Numbered from the stretch's first letter, positions 1-8,114 are shown. The stretch is DNA of 50,278 nt from Tannerellaceae bacterium (GCA_031278605.1 JAITKB010000065.1:1-50278); one strand, 5' to 3'. Notes: generated from the letters alone by a model not told the origin. A program made the numbers and translations.

Positions 1-39
1 GCGTATTATACGATATAGTTTCGCCCCTTTTGAAGAAGT

Positions 40-179
40 TTCGCAGCCGGGCGGCTGCAAGTTCGCAGCCGAGCGACTGCACTTTCGCAGCCGAGCGACT
101 GCACTTTCGCAGCCGAGCGACTGCACTTTCGCAGCCGAGCGGCTGCAAGTTCGCAGCCGAGCGGCTGCGAATTCGCAGC
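40..179. repeat. 22-bp tandem repeat array A (about 6 copies)
   Basis: Six consecutive 22-bp units run from 40 to 171, followed by a partial copy. The consensus is close to TTCGCAGCCGAGCGACTGCA plus two bases. Units differ at a few positions, for example GAGCGACTGC versus GAGCGGCTGC. In the GGCTGC versions each unit contains the dyad GCAGCC-GAGC-GGCTGC and could fold as a hairpin; in the other versions the stem is interrupted. The array ends about 10 bp before the ATG of the AAA ATPase gene, so it may lie in its leader or promoter. The ORF 30..254 is only a read-through of the repeat. Just left of the array, GCCCCTTTTG (23-32) matches, in reverse orientation, part of the terminal repeat of the elements at 7.9 and 20.0 kb. 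Confidence 0.9.
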
Positions 180-189
180 AAATCACAAA

Positions 190-1518
190 ATGAAATTTTA
201 TACTCGAACAATCGAATCGGCAGAACTGCGGCGAATGCAAAATCTGTCGTTTAATGACCATTCCCGCCTGACAATCGTAACAGGAAAAAGACGAACAGGG
301 AAAACAACGCTTATCCTGAAATCGGTGAGAGATTTGCCCACCGTTTATTTATTCATCAGCCGCAAAAAGGAAGCAATGCTTTGTTCCGAATTTATCCCGA
401 TCATTACTCAATCGCTCAAAATAGCTGTTCGGGAAAAAATCCGCACATTCCGGTCATTGTTTCAATATTTAATGACGCTGGCCGTAAGTCGGCCCTTCAA
501 CCTTGTCATTGATGAGTTTCAGGAGTTTTATAATATCAACGAATCGGTCTATGGCGACATGCAGAGGATATGGGATACTTACCGGGAAAAGTCTAAAATG
601 AACCTGATTGTTTCCGGTCTTATCCATTCGGCCACGTTGAGCCTATTCCGGGACGTTGAAGAGCCGTTCTTCGGAAGGGCAGACTGCCTCATCCGATTAT
701 CGGCATTTGAATTATCGACGCTAAAAGAAATTATACACGATTGTAACCCGGCATACACGAACGACGATCTGCTTGCTCTCTACTCCTTCACCGGAGGCGT
801 GCCCAAGTATGTTGAACTGTTATGTGACCACACGGCATTAAGCGTAAATGAAATGATTGCATTTATGGCTCAGGAAAACTCCCCCTTTATCGACGAAGGC
901 AAACGTTTATTGACGGAAGATCTGGGGAAAAATCATATCACCTATTTTTCGATTTTAAGCGCCGTTTCCGGCGGTATTACTACGCAGCCCGAAATAGAAG
1001 AGGCCATAGGCGATCAACGTATCGGCGGGCATATCAAACGACTGGTGGAAGATTATAACATTCTTGTCCGACAACGCCCGATACTGGCAAAGGAAGGAAG
1101 CAAAACCGTCCGGTATGAGATACCGGATAACTTTATCCGGTTTTGGCTTAATTATTTCGATCGCTATCGTTCCCTGATTGAAATAAAAGATTTTACAGGC
1201 CTGCAGAATATCATCCGAGCCGATTATCCGACTTATTCGGCTACGATGTTGGAAAGATATTTTAAGCAACAGTTCGCCGAAAGCTTTCACTACCATAACA
1301 TCGGTTCCTGGTGGGAAGCAAAGGGCAATCAACCTGAAATTGAAATTGATATTATCGCACTGAAATTGAGAAAAAAACAAGCAATCGCAGTAGAAGTAAG
1401 GCGACAGAAGGCCGATTTCAAGCCGAAGCAGTTTGTTAAGAAGGTGCAATTTTTCAACTATAAACTGTTACCCTCCTATCGGGTTAACCGGGTTTACTTA
1501 TCCTTGGAGGATATGTAA
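190..1518 (+). CDS. AAA ATPase with DUF234-type C-terminal domain
   Basis: 442-residue ATP-binding protein of the archaeal-type ATPase/DUF234 group. A Walker A motif (TGKRRTGKTT, about residues 31-40) and Walker B (LVIDEFQEF, about 105-113) are clear, followed by a winged-helix-like middle. The C-terminal part (SWWEAKGNQPEIEIDIIAL...AVEVRRQ) resembles the PD-(D/E)XK nuclease-like DUF234 fold. The acidic residues are present, but the usual E-x-K lysine reads as arginine (VEVRR), so nuclease activity is uncertain. The family's role is poorly known; links to mobile DNA or defence are suggested in general but nothing here proves one. The first ATG follows a 22-bp repeat array with no Shine-Dalgarno sequence, which is normal for Bacteroidetes. 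The gene converges on the S41 peptidase gene with a 23-bp gap. Confidence 0.85.
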   Translation: MKFYTRTIESAELRRMQNLSFNDHSRLTIVTGKRRTGKTTLILKSVRDLPTVYLFISRKKEAMLCSEFIPIITQSLKIAVREKIRTFRSLFQYLMTLAVSRPFNLVIDEFQEFYNINESVYGDMQRIWDTYREKSKMNLIVSGLIHSATLSLFRDVEEPFFGRADCLIRLSAFELSTLKEIIHDCNPAYTNDDLLALYSFTGGVPKYVELLCDHTALSVNEMIAFMAQENSPFIDEGKRLLTEDLGKNHITYFSILSAVSGGITTQPEIEEAIGDQRIGGHIKRLVEDYNILVRQRPILAKEGSKTVRYEIPDNFIRFWLNYFDRYRSLIEIKDFTGLQNIIRADYPTYSATMLERYFKQQFAESFHYHNIGSWWEAKGNQPEIEIDIIALKLRKKQAIAVEVRRQKADFKPKQFVKKVQFFNYKLLPSYRVNRVYLSLEDM

Positions 1519-1541
1519 AAAAGCGCTATGAAGCCGGGAGG

Positions 1542-2573
1542 TTAGTCCGAAGCCAGCAATAATTGAATGGCTGTTTCTATAAGCGTGTCTTTATTCCTTT
1601 CTATATCATCGGGGGAAAGTGTTACGGGAATGTCCGGGGCTATGCCAAACTCGGTATGCTGCTTGTCAACATCCAAGATGGGACTGGTGGAGAAACGAAT
1701 GCGCCACCCGTTGGGTAATTCGGAGGTGAAGGGGAAACCGCTTCCTCCACCTGTACTGCCGCCTAAGGTTCTTACGTTTGGTAAGATGCGCATCTTACTG
1801 ACGAAATTATTCGCCGCACTGAAACATCTCCGGTTGGTTAGCACAATGACCGGTTTGAGCCACAAATTCCCGTCCGAGGGTTCCAAGTAAAGAGGAAAAG
1901 GTTCGGAAAAATCCTGATGCCCCTTTCCGATCTTATGCTGGATGTATCCGCATACTGTTTTTTCTTCGAGAAAACGCGAGGCAAAACGATCGGAATTGGT
2001 TAAAGAACCGCCTCCGTTATCCCTCACATCAATGATCAGTCCCTTGCAGCCTTCAAAGGCATCAAATATTTTGTTCAACTCCGATTCTAATATACTTTCA
2101 TTAAAACTGCCGTAATAAATATAACCTATCCTGTCGCTCGACAAACGAACGTAACGTATTTCATCGTAGTCGCCGGCGCGCGCCCCCTTCTGATAGTAAC
2201 TTTGGATAATGCTCCAGTTGAAGTTTGCAGGGTAATATTGAAACCAGCCTTCGTAAGAAGAGAAAAAGTATTTTGAAACCACATTTACGTGCCCATCCTG
2301 CAATTCCAGCGTCATGGATGCCAAGACTTGGAATAATTCGTGCTCAGTCATCGAATCGGTAATCATGGGGAAGTATTTATCGTGTGTGGCGTTCCAGTCA
2401 ACCTCTTTGTAGTCGAAGAAACAATAATTCTCATCCAGCAATTTCCAGCAAGCCTCAAAATTGCGGAAGGGAGATGTTTCAAATTCATCCTCCATTTCAC
2501 ATCCCCAACAGAAGAAAATTACCGCCGTAAGGAAGAAAAGACAGGAAAGATAAGTGATACAAGAGCGTCTCAT
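1542..2573 (-). CDS. S41 family peptidase, lipoprotein
   Basis: 343-residue lipoprotein with an N-terminal signal ending in a lipobox at Cys25 (FCWGC). The S41 core is recognisable: LQDGHV (about 91-96), IDVRDNGGGS (about 181-190), and LTNRRCFSAANNF holding the presumed nucleophile Ser252. The tail GIAPDIPVTLSPDDIERNKD is typical of tricorn-core/C-terminal processing peptidases. There is no obvious PDZ domain between the N-terminus and the core, so this is a short S41 member. The lipoprotein signal suggests a membrane-anchored periplasmic or surface protease; the substrate is unknown. Its ATG overlaps the stop of the upstream DUF3316 gene by 4 bp (ATGA), implying translational coupling in one operon behind the topoisomerase gene. 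Confidence 0.85.
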   Translation of the reverse strand: MRRSCITYLSCLFFLTAVIFFCWGCEMEDEFETSPFRNFEACWKLLDENYCFFDYKEVDWNATHDKYFPMITDSMTEHELFQVLASMTLELQDGHVNVVSKYFFSSYEGWFQYYPANFNWSIIQSYYQKGARAGDYDEIRYVRLSSDRIGYIYYGSFNESILESELNKIFDAFEGCKGLIIDVRDNGGGSLTNSDRFASRFLEEKTVCGYIQHKIGKGHQDFSEPFPLYLEPSDGNLWLKPVIVLTNRRCFSAANNFVSKMRILPNVRTLGGSTGGGSGFPFTSELPNGWRIRFSTSPILDVDKQHTEFGIAPDIPVTLSPDDIERNKDTLIETAIQLLLASD

Positions 2574-3364
2574 CTCAGCATGAACTGTTTTACCCAGCCA
2601 ATCATAAACGTATTGGAAAGGATATGCGTTTTTATATCGTTGATGTCCGAATGATACAGACTGCTCAGGTAGCCTAAGCGAAGCGTGGCGTTGTGAACAG
2701 GTATATCCATCGTCACATGGGTCTTCAGGCTAAATTTGTTGTGAAAGGAGTTTAACTTGATAACATCGGCCATATTACCTGCGTTAAATATCTCATAATA
2801 TGAAATCCCGTAATGCGGAGCGAAAAAGACGCCCACCAGCGGAAGGTCGCCCTGATAGCGCAAAACAACCGGACGTCCGTTGATCCGGAATCTATACAAG
2901 GCAAGGAAGGAGAAATTTAAATCGACATCCACCTTGGCCGACAGGGGATTATTTCCGTTTCGCGTATTGTAGATAAAACCACCCATCAAGTGAGCGGAAG
3001 CGCCTGTCAATAGCCGGAAGTTTGCTCCGGCCTGAAGGCGATAATGATAGGCAAAGGAGTAATTGACAAATGCTCCGAAATCATTCACATTCTCTGCCGG
3101 ATTTTCCGTGGAGGATATGTCTACACTAATGATTTGCTGCCTCGAAAACCGCATCTCACGGAAGAAGGTCATCCGTTCGTTAAAAATACGCGCTCCCCAA
3201 CCGGCATAATTGAACGGAGAAAGATACGTATCCCTTATCTGTGATGTGCCGATTCCTATCAAGGTCCCTTCGTTCATACCCCGTTGAATTTCTTCGTTGT
3301 GGTATTGTGCCAAAAGAGGGTGGGTAACGAAACACACCCACAGGTATCCGATAATCCTTTTCAT
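2570..3364 (-). CDS. DUF3316 family protein, probably outer-membrane associated
   Basis: 264 residues with an N-terminal signal peptide (MKRIIGYLWVCFVTHPLLAQ). The segment GIGTSQIRDTYLSPFNYAGWG and the many alternating aromatic stretches match DUF3316, a Bacteroidetes family of unknown function that looks like a beta-barrel or outer-membrane protein. It ends in an aromatic/basic tail (GWVKQFMLR). The gene starts 6 bp after the topoisomerase stop codon and overlaps the S41 peptidase start by 4 bp, so the three genes form one minus-strand operon. Why a topoisomerase gene should be coupled to two envelope proteins is not apparent from sequence; it may be historical. Confidence 0.75.
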   Translation of the reverse strand: MKRIIGYLWVCFVTHPLLAQYHNEEIQRGMNEGTLIGIGTSQIRDTYLSPFNYAGWGARIFNERMTFFREMRFSRQQIISVDISSTENPAENVNDFGAFVNYSFAYHYRLQAGANFRLLTGASAHLMGGFIYNTRNGNNPLSAKVDVDLNFSFLALYRFRINGRPVVLRYQGDLPLVGVFFAPHYGISYYEIFNAGNMADVIKLNSFHNKFSLKTHVTMDIPVHNATLRLGYLSSLYHSDINDIKTHILSNTFMIGWVKQFMLR

Positions 3365-3370
3365 ACGTGT

Positions 3371-6049
3371 TTAATCATCAAATAATTTCATCTGTCCGGT
3401 GATTTCGTCGATAATATCCGAATGGCTTTTGATGGCTCCCGGGTCTTCGCGACCTTCCGGCTTATCATCTTCTTCTCCCTTTTCCCGCTGTGCGGGTATC
3501 GCTTCTTCCGGGAATCGTACGGGATCCAACTCATTGATCGTTTGTATTTCGAAAGAAGATATACGCTTTCCTTTCGTTTTGAAACTTTTGATTCCGATAA
3601 ACTCTTCCGCTTCGATAATTAAAGGTTCCCGGGCGCTATCCTTCCCTCCAAACACTACTTCTATGCGCGGATAAGCCTCGTCTGTCAGCAAAAACAGCCG
3701 GCTGTCGGGATTCTCATTCATGAAATTCTGCCTGCGATTGGGAACGGCTTCCAGCTGGAAGCGTTTCAGGTAACGGTATTTTTGGTCTGCATCGTAAAAA
3801 ACAGAGGTCCATACTTTGCGTGGGTTGTATTTTTCTATGGTCAATATATTGTCTTCATAATGATTGCTCAGGCTTATGTTGGTGGTATAGAAATCTGCGT
3901 TGCGCAGCACGACCAGGATCTGATCCTCGTTTTGGAACTCACCCAGCTCGTCTCCGCGCCCGTCATAGTTGAGCCGTAGGGTTTTCCAGTCGAACCACAC
4001 CTGACGTCCTCCGATGGTAGATCTTCCTTTTTGCTTCAAGGTGACCTTATGTATTTCGGCCTTTGTCAGGATGTTTCCTATAGCTCCGCGCGTTTTAATG
4101 GGTATTTCACTGAAATCCTTTTCAAAAACGAGCAATTTCTGGCGGGGTTTGGGTTTGAGTATCACTTTCACCGTTTCCGCCTCTCCGTTCGGGTTTACGC
4201 TGAAATACATCACACGAGAGCCTTCCGTTCCTTTTGTCAGCACATAGTCTTTGTCTCGGTTGATTCCCGTAATATTGAAGCGTTTGATGAAGTTACAGCC
4301 CATTTTGCCATCCCGGTAGATTACGTTGTAAATGGTACGATCGTCGTTTCTCGTAAAGATATTGATATAGATGATATCTTTCCCCACAAACATTTTGTCC
4401 GATACTTTTACGATTTTATAGATCCCGCTACGATAGAAGATAATGACGTCGTCCATATCCGAGCAGTTACACACGAACTCGTCTTTTTTCAGCGACATCC
4501 CTATGAATCCTTCCGCCCGGTTGATGTATAATTTCTCGTTGGCTTCTACCACTTTCACGGCTTCGATGGTGTCAAAGTCCCGTATTTCCGTTTGCCGCGC
4601 GTAGTTTGCGCCGTATTTCTCTTTTAGTTTGACGAACCAGTCTATCGTATAGGCCACCATATTTTTCAGATGGTGGTCTATCTGTTTAATCTCTTTCCGT
4701 ATCCGGGCGATCAAGGCATTACTCTTGTCCGCATTGAATTTGAGGATGCGTCCCATTTTGATCTCCATCAGTTTCAGTATATCATCCCGTGTCACCTTAC
4801 GGATCAATCCCTCCTTAAACGCTTCCAGGCGGCGGTCGATGTGGCGAACGGCCTGGTCCATGTTCCCGGCATTTTCAAATTCCTTATCCTTATAGATCCG
4901 TTCTTCGATAAATATCTTTTCCAGCGAGGCGAAGAAAAGCATTTCTTCCTGTTCCGCTTTTTGAATTTTCAGTTCGCTACGCAACAGGGCGAGGGTGTTA
5001 TCCGCAGCATGGCGCAAGACCTCGCTGACCGTAAGGAAATAGGGTTTGTCGTCCCGGATGATGCAGCAGTTGGGCGAGATGCTGATTTCGCAATCCGAGA
5101 AGGCATAGAGTGCGTCAATGGTTTTGTCGGGCGAGGCGCCGGGCATTAAATGGATCAAGATCTCTACATCTTTTGCCGTATTATCGTCTACTTTCTTTAT
5201 TTTGATTTTCCCCTTATCGTTTGCTCGCAGGATGGATTCAATCAGGGAGGAGGTCGTTTTGCCGTAGGGAATCTCGCTGATGACCAGTGTTTTGGCATCT
5301 GCTTTGTTGATTTTGGCCCGAACTTTCACGGAGCCGCCCCGTTCGCCGTCGTTGTATTTGCTTACGTCCACATAGCCGCCTGTCTGAAAGTCGGGAAAGA
5401 GCCTGAAGGGTTCTTTCTTCAGATAGGCGATAGCGGCATCCAGCAGTTCGTTGAAGTTGTGAGGCAGTATTTTCGAGGACAATCCCACGGCGATCCCCTC
5501 CACGCCCTGCGCCAGCAGCAAGGGGAATTTCACCGGGAGGGTTACCGGCTCCTTGTTTCGTCCGTCGTAGGAGGGTTGCCATTGCGTTGTTTTCGGGTTG
5601 AAAACCGTTTCGAGGGCGAAGGGTGAGAGCCTGGCTTCGATATAACGGGGAGCGGCCGCCCCGTCGCCCGTTAGGATATTCCCCCAGTTCCCCTGGCAGT
5701 CGATGAGCAAATCCTTTTGGCCCAATTGAACCAGGGCGTCGCCGATCGAGGCGTCGCCATGCGGGTGAAACTGCATGGTATGTCCCACGATATTGGCTAC
5801 TTTATTGTAGCGTCCGTCGTCCAGTCGTTTCATGGAATGTAAGATCCGGCGTTGGACCGGTTTCAGCCCGTCGTTGACGTGCGGAACGGCCCGTTCCAGA
5901 ATGACGTAGGAAGCATAGTCGAGGAACCAGTTCTTGTACATCCCGGAGAGGTGATGCACCACATGCTCTTCTTTTCCGGGCGTTTTATAGTCTGGGTGTT
6001 TGTCGGGAAGGTCGTTATATTCTTCTGTTGTTGTGAAATTTTCGTCCAT
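3371..6049 (-). CDS. parC: DNA topoisomerase IV subunit A (ParC/GyrA family)
   Basis: Type IIA topoisomerase A subunit that cuts and rejoins DNA to decatenate chromosomes, working with the ParE ATPase. Visible motifs are HPHGDASIGDALVQLGQ (quinolone-determining region) and AAAPRYIEARLS, with the catalytic Tyr after Arg. A long coiled-coil/gate region and a beta-propeller-like C-terminus follow, ending in an acidic tail (TGQMKLFDD). The ORF track starts at 6193, but residues 1-48 of that frame are not ParC-like and overlap the divergent promoter. The start MDENF at 6049 (or MIMDENF at 6055) follows a good minus-strand -7 box (TAAGTTTG, 6086-6093). From that start it is about 892 aa, usual for the Bacteroidetes protein. 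First gene of the parC-DUF3316-S41 operon. Confidence 0.93.
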   Translation of the reverse strand: MDENFTTTEEYNDLPDKHPDYKTPGKEEHVVHHLSGMYKNWFLDYASYVILERAVPHVNDGLKPVQRRILHSMKRLDDGRYNKVANIVGHTMQFHPHGDASIGDALVQLGQKDLLIDCQGNWGNILTGDGAAAPRYIEARLSPFALETVFNPKTTQWQPSYDGRNKEPVTLPVKFPLLLAQGVEGIAVGLSSKILPHNFNELLDAAIAYLKKEPFRLFPDFQTGGYVDVSKYNDGERGGSVKVRAKINKADAKTLVISEIPYGKTTSSLIESILRANDKGKIKIKKVDDNTAKDVEILIHLMPGASPDKTIDALYAFSDCEISISPNCCIIRDDKPYFLTVSEVLRHAADNTLALLRSELKIQKAEQEEMLFFASLEKIFIEERIYKDKEFENAGNMDQAVRHIDRRLEAFKEGLIRKVTRDDILKLMEIKMGRILKFNADKSNALIARIRKEIKQIDHHLKNMVAYTIDWFVKLKEKYGANYARQTEIRDFDTIEAVKVVEANEKLYINRAEGFIGMSLKKDEFVCNCSDMDDVIIFYRSGIYKIVKVSDKMFVGKDIIYINIFTRNDDRTIYNVIYRDGKMGCNFIKRFNITGINRDKDYVLTKGTEGSRVMYFSVNPNGEAETVKVILKPKPRQKLLVFEKDFSEIPIKTRGAIGNILTKAEIHKVTLKQKGRSTIGGRQVWFDWKTLRLNYDGRGDELGEFQNEDQILVVLRNADFYTTNISLSNHYEDNILTIEKYNPRKVWTSVFYDADQKYRYLKRFQLEAVPNRRQNFMNENPDSRLFLLTDEAYPRIEVVFGGKDSAREPLIIEAEEFIGIKSFKTKGKRISSFEIQTINELDPVRFPEEAIPAQREKGEEDDKPEGREDPGAIKSHSDIIDEITGQMKLFDD

Positions 6050-6085
6050 AATCATTGATGCGATAATCTTTCTGCGCAAGTCTTG

Positions 6086-6118
6086 CAAACTTACGTAAAT
6101 TTCCCGGAAACCGAGCAA
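6086..6118 (-). promoter_or_regulatory. Promoter for the parC operon (predicted)
   Basis: On the minus strand TAAGTTTG (6093-6086) matches the Bacteroidetes -7 consensus TAnnTTTG. A TTG (6118-6116) lies 22 bp upstream, slightly wider than the usual -33 spacing. It would start transcription near 6079, leaving a leader of about 25-30 nt to the ATG at 6055/6049. This is the main reason to reject the longer ORF start at 6193. Confidence 0.5.
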
Positions 6119-6175
6119 GGGGGGCGAAAAAGAGGGGAAGTCCATGCCTCGGCGCCCGGATCCGGAGAAAAGGTA

Positions 6176-6183
6176 TAACTTTG
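6176..6183 (+). promoter_or_regulatory. -7 box of the lactonase gene promoter (predicted)
   Basis: TAACTTTG fits TAnnTTTG exactly and lies 27 bp before the ATG at 6211. No convincing -33 TTG is present. With the parC box it makes a compact divergent promoter region. Confidence 0.45.
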
Positions 6184-6210
6184 TGACAAACAATACATAC
6201 GAACAAGGTT

Positions 6211-7107
6211 ATGAAACGAGAACTTATGATTTATGCCTGCTTGTTTGCCCTTTCGGCGGAAGCGCAGACGGGCGAAAGCCTGATTGCTCCGGGGGCCAAG
6301 GTGGAGAAAGTAGCCGACGGGTTTCGCTTTACGGAAGGACCGGCCGCAGACCGTTGGGGCAATGTCTATTTCACCGACCAGCCCAACGACCGCATCTTTA
6401 TCTGGTCCACGGGGGGGGAACTCTCCACGTTCCACGAAAATCCCGGACGGGCCAACGGGCTTTATTTCGATCGGCAAAACCGCCTGATAGCCTGTTCCGA
6501 CCGGGACAATGAACTGTGGCGATTCGACGCCGAGGGCAATCATACGGTGATTGTGAAGGATTTTAACGGCAAAAAGCTGAACGGTCCCAACGATCTCTGG
6601 GTGGACCCCCAGGGCGGTGTCTATTTTACGGACCCTCTCTATGCGCGCGATTATTGGACGCGCCCTCCTGAGATGCAGCAGCCGGGGGAGTATCTCTACT
6701 ACGTGACTCCCGACCTTGGGAGCGTCAGATGCGTGGACACGAACCTGGAACAGCCCAACGGAATCATTGGATCGCCCGACGGCAAACGGCTTTATGTGTC
6801 CGACATTCGGGCGCAAAAGACCTACGTATACACCATTCGGTTCGACGGGGAGCTCACCCACAGGCAGTTGTTCACGGCGATGGGTTCGGACGGGATGACC
6901 CTGGACGAACAAGGAAATATCTACCTCACGGGACGGGGCGTAACGGTTTTCAGCCCGGCGGGTGAATTCCTCGAGCACATCCCCGTCGAGGCCGCCTGGA
7001 CGGCCAACGTCTGTTTCGGCGGCAAAGACCGGCAAACCCTTTTCATCACGGCCTCGCAAGCCCTTTACACCCTTCGTATGCGGGTGAAGGGGGCGCTGTT
7101 TTTTTAA
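6211..7107 (+). CDS. SMP-30/gluconolactonase family sugar lactonase
   Basis: 298-residue six-bladed beta-propeller hydrolase of the SMP-30/LRE/gluconolactonase family, which opens sugar lactones with a single divalent metal. A signal peptide (to about AEAQ) indicates periplasmic location. The expected metal ligands are visible: Glu in FRFTEGPAADRWGN, Asn in KKLNGPNDLWVDPQG, and Asp in AMGSDGMTLDEQGN. The repeated blade signature (GNVYFTD, GGVYFTD, GNIYLTG) covers the whole length, which is typical for the family. The physiological lactone is not predictable. Divergent from parC and apparently monocistronic; the next genes have their own -7 box at 7141. Confidence 0.85.
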   Translation: MKRELMIYACLFALSAEAQTGESLIAPGAKVEKVADGFRFTEGPAADRWGNVYFTDQPNDRIFIWSTGGELSTFHENPGRANGLYFDRQNRLIACSDRDNELWRFDAEGNHTVIVKDFNGKKLNGPNDLWVDPQGGVYFTDPLYARDYWTRPPEMQQPGEYLYYVTPDLGSVRCVDTNLEQPNGIIGSPDGKRLYVSDIRAQKTYVYTIRFDGELTHRQLFTAMGSDGMTLDEQGNIYLTGRGVTVFSPAGEFLEHIPVEAAWTANVCFGGKDRQTLFITASQALYTLRMRVKGALFF

Positions 7108-7140
7108 CGGACGCCGACCGTAAAGTCTGCGAATTATTTT

Positions 7141-7148
7141 TAGCTTTG
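7141..7148 (+). promoter_or_regulatory. -7 box for the TM2/DUF2752 genes (predicted)
   Basis: TAGCTTTG matches TAnnTTTG. It lies 133 bp before the TM2 gene ATG, giving a leader of about 125 nt that contains a 21-codon ORF (7204-7269). Confidence 0.4.
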
Positions 7149-7203
7149 TCACCGGCATATCCCGGATGCGCCGTGCGCGCCGGTGAGAGCGAAACGACAA
7201 CCA

Positions 7204-7269
7204 ATGGAGACCGGAAACCATTTCAAAAACGGGGCGTATCCTGCCAGCCGTTTAAGCAGGAAAACTTAA
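7204..7269 (+). other. Small leader ORF of 21 codons (uncertain)
   Basis: ATG to TAA encodes METGNHFKNGAYPASRLSRK plus Thr. It is too short for the ORF track and lies in the predicted leader of the TM2 gene. I list it because the N-terminus of the lipoprotein ORF at 49684 (MEAETIQKNGASPKSQMSRR) is clearly similar in protein and DNA, with KNGAxPxSxxSR shared. It could be a real leader peptide, the remnant of a broken gene, or a dispersed DNA element. No function is known to me. Confidence 0.3.
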
Positions 7270-7281
7270 CTTTAAGCAGAT

Positions 7282-7617
7282 ATGGATAAATCTCAAGTAA
7301 ACATGTGGCTCAGCATCCATGCTGAAAATTTCAAGCCGGAAGATTTAATGATCATCCGAGATAAACTGGAAGCGATCGAAAGCGACAAGCTGATGTTTCT
7401 TCACAGCGCCTCCTTCCAAAAGCCGTCGACGATCCTGCTTTTGGCCATCTTTCTGGGGTGGGAGCGGTTTTGGCTGAACGACGTCACCCTGGGCATTCTC
7501 AAAATCATCACTTGCTACGGCTGTCTGCTCTGGTGGCTTATCGACATCTTCACGGCCAAAAGCCGGGCGATGAAATACAACTACCAACAATTCTCGAAAT
7601 TTGCCTCGCTTTTATAA
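7282..7617 (+). CDS. TM2 domain-containing membrane protein
   Basis: 111 residues. The N-terminal 45 residues are soluble and helical. They are followed by the TM2 module: a hydrophobic helix (STILLLAIFLGWERFWL), a short turn with Asp and Gly (NDVTLGILKI), and a second helix ending in the typical WWLIDIFTAKSRAMKYN. TM2 proteins are small inner-membrane proteins of unknown biochemical role. The DUF2752 gene starts 9 bp downstream, a pairing I recall as common in Bacteroidetes, so the two are probably cotranscribed. The chosen ATG at 7282 gives the family's usual length. Confidence 0.85.
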   Translation: MDKSQVNMWLSIHAENFKPEDLMIIRDKLEAIESDKLMFLHSASFQKPSTILLLAIFLGWERFWLNDVTLGILKIITCYGCLLWWLIDIFTAKSRAMKYNYQQFSKFASLL

Positions 7618-7626
7618 GAAAGCCGT

Positions 7627-7917
7627 ATGAAAGGGAATGTTTCTAATCGAATAAAGTTTATTGGTATAGCAGCGTTCCCTTTTTTTCTTTACATGTTGCC
7701 CCCCGAATTCCTTCGCAGCGGGCACAGCCTTTGCTTAATCAAGAACCTCTGGGGCCGGGAGTGTTACGGTTGCGGAATCACGCGGGCCATTGTTGCTGCC
7801 GTGCAGTTGGACTTCGAGGCGGCCTACCATTATAATAGATTGGTGACAGTGGTTTTGCCCCTGTTCGTATACGTCTGGGCTAAGACTCTTGTAAAACTCT
7901 GGGGAAAAGGGGTTTAG
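7627..7917 (+). CDS. DUF2752 family membrane protein
   Basis: 96 residues with two hydrophobic helices (IAAFPFFLYMLPPEF and TVVLPLFVYVWAKTLVKLW) flanking the family hallmark CYGCGITRA (about residues 46-54). This matches DUF2752, small membrane proteins of unknown function with a conserved CxxCGxTRA-like motif. It follows the TM2 gene by 9 bp and is likely in the same transcript. It ends just before a MITE-like repeat element that separates it from the convergent acyl-CoA synthetase gene. Confidence 0.8.
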   Translation: MKGNVSNRIKFIGIAAFPFFLYMLPPEFLRSGHSLCLIKNLWGRECYGCGITRAIVAAVQLDFEAAYHYNRLVTVVLPLFVYVWAKTLVKLWGKGV

Positions 7918-7937
7918 AGATTTTTCCGTTTTTCGTG

Positions 7938-8093
7938 CGAAAGGGGCTTTTGCTCCTGTGCACAGGAGCCGAAGCCGGAGTGCACAGAAAATTTTGCCGG
8001 AGTGCACAGAAAATTTTGCCGGAGTGCACAGGAAATTTTGCCGGAGTGCACAGGAAATTTTGCCGGAGTGCACAGAAAATTCAGCCTCTTTCG
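7938..8093. mobile_element. MITE-like element B with nested 22-bp minisatellite
   Basis: About 156 bp between two convergent genes. The ends form imperfect inverted repeats: CGAAAGGGGCT at 7938-7948 and its inverse AGCCTCTTTCG at 8083-8093, each leading 9 bp further in to GTGCAC. Inside the left end is a perfect 18-bp palindrome (GCTCCTGTGCACAGGAGC, 7952-7969). Then come 22-bp units: a divergent one at 7957-7978, four good copies at 7979-8066 (AGTGCACAGAAAATTTTGCC plus GG) and a decayed last copy. The same architecture and unit recur at 19966-20131. It has no coding capacity; the ORFs called across it are repeat translations. It could terminate transcription from both sides. Confidence 0.7.
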
Positions 8094-8114
8094 GAAGGGG
8101 GAAAATCCGGGGTT

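Noticed and set aside
30-254. ORF of 74 codons at the window start
   Set aside because: It is a translation of the 22-bp repeats and overlaps the start of the real ATPase gene.
6050-6193. Longer ParC start at 6193
   Set aside because: The extra 48 residues are not ParC-like, cross a good -7 box at 6086-6093 and overlap the divergent promoter.
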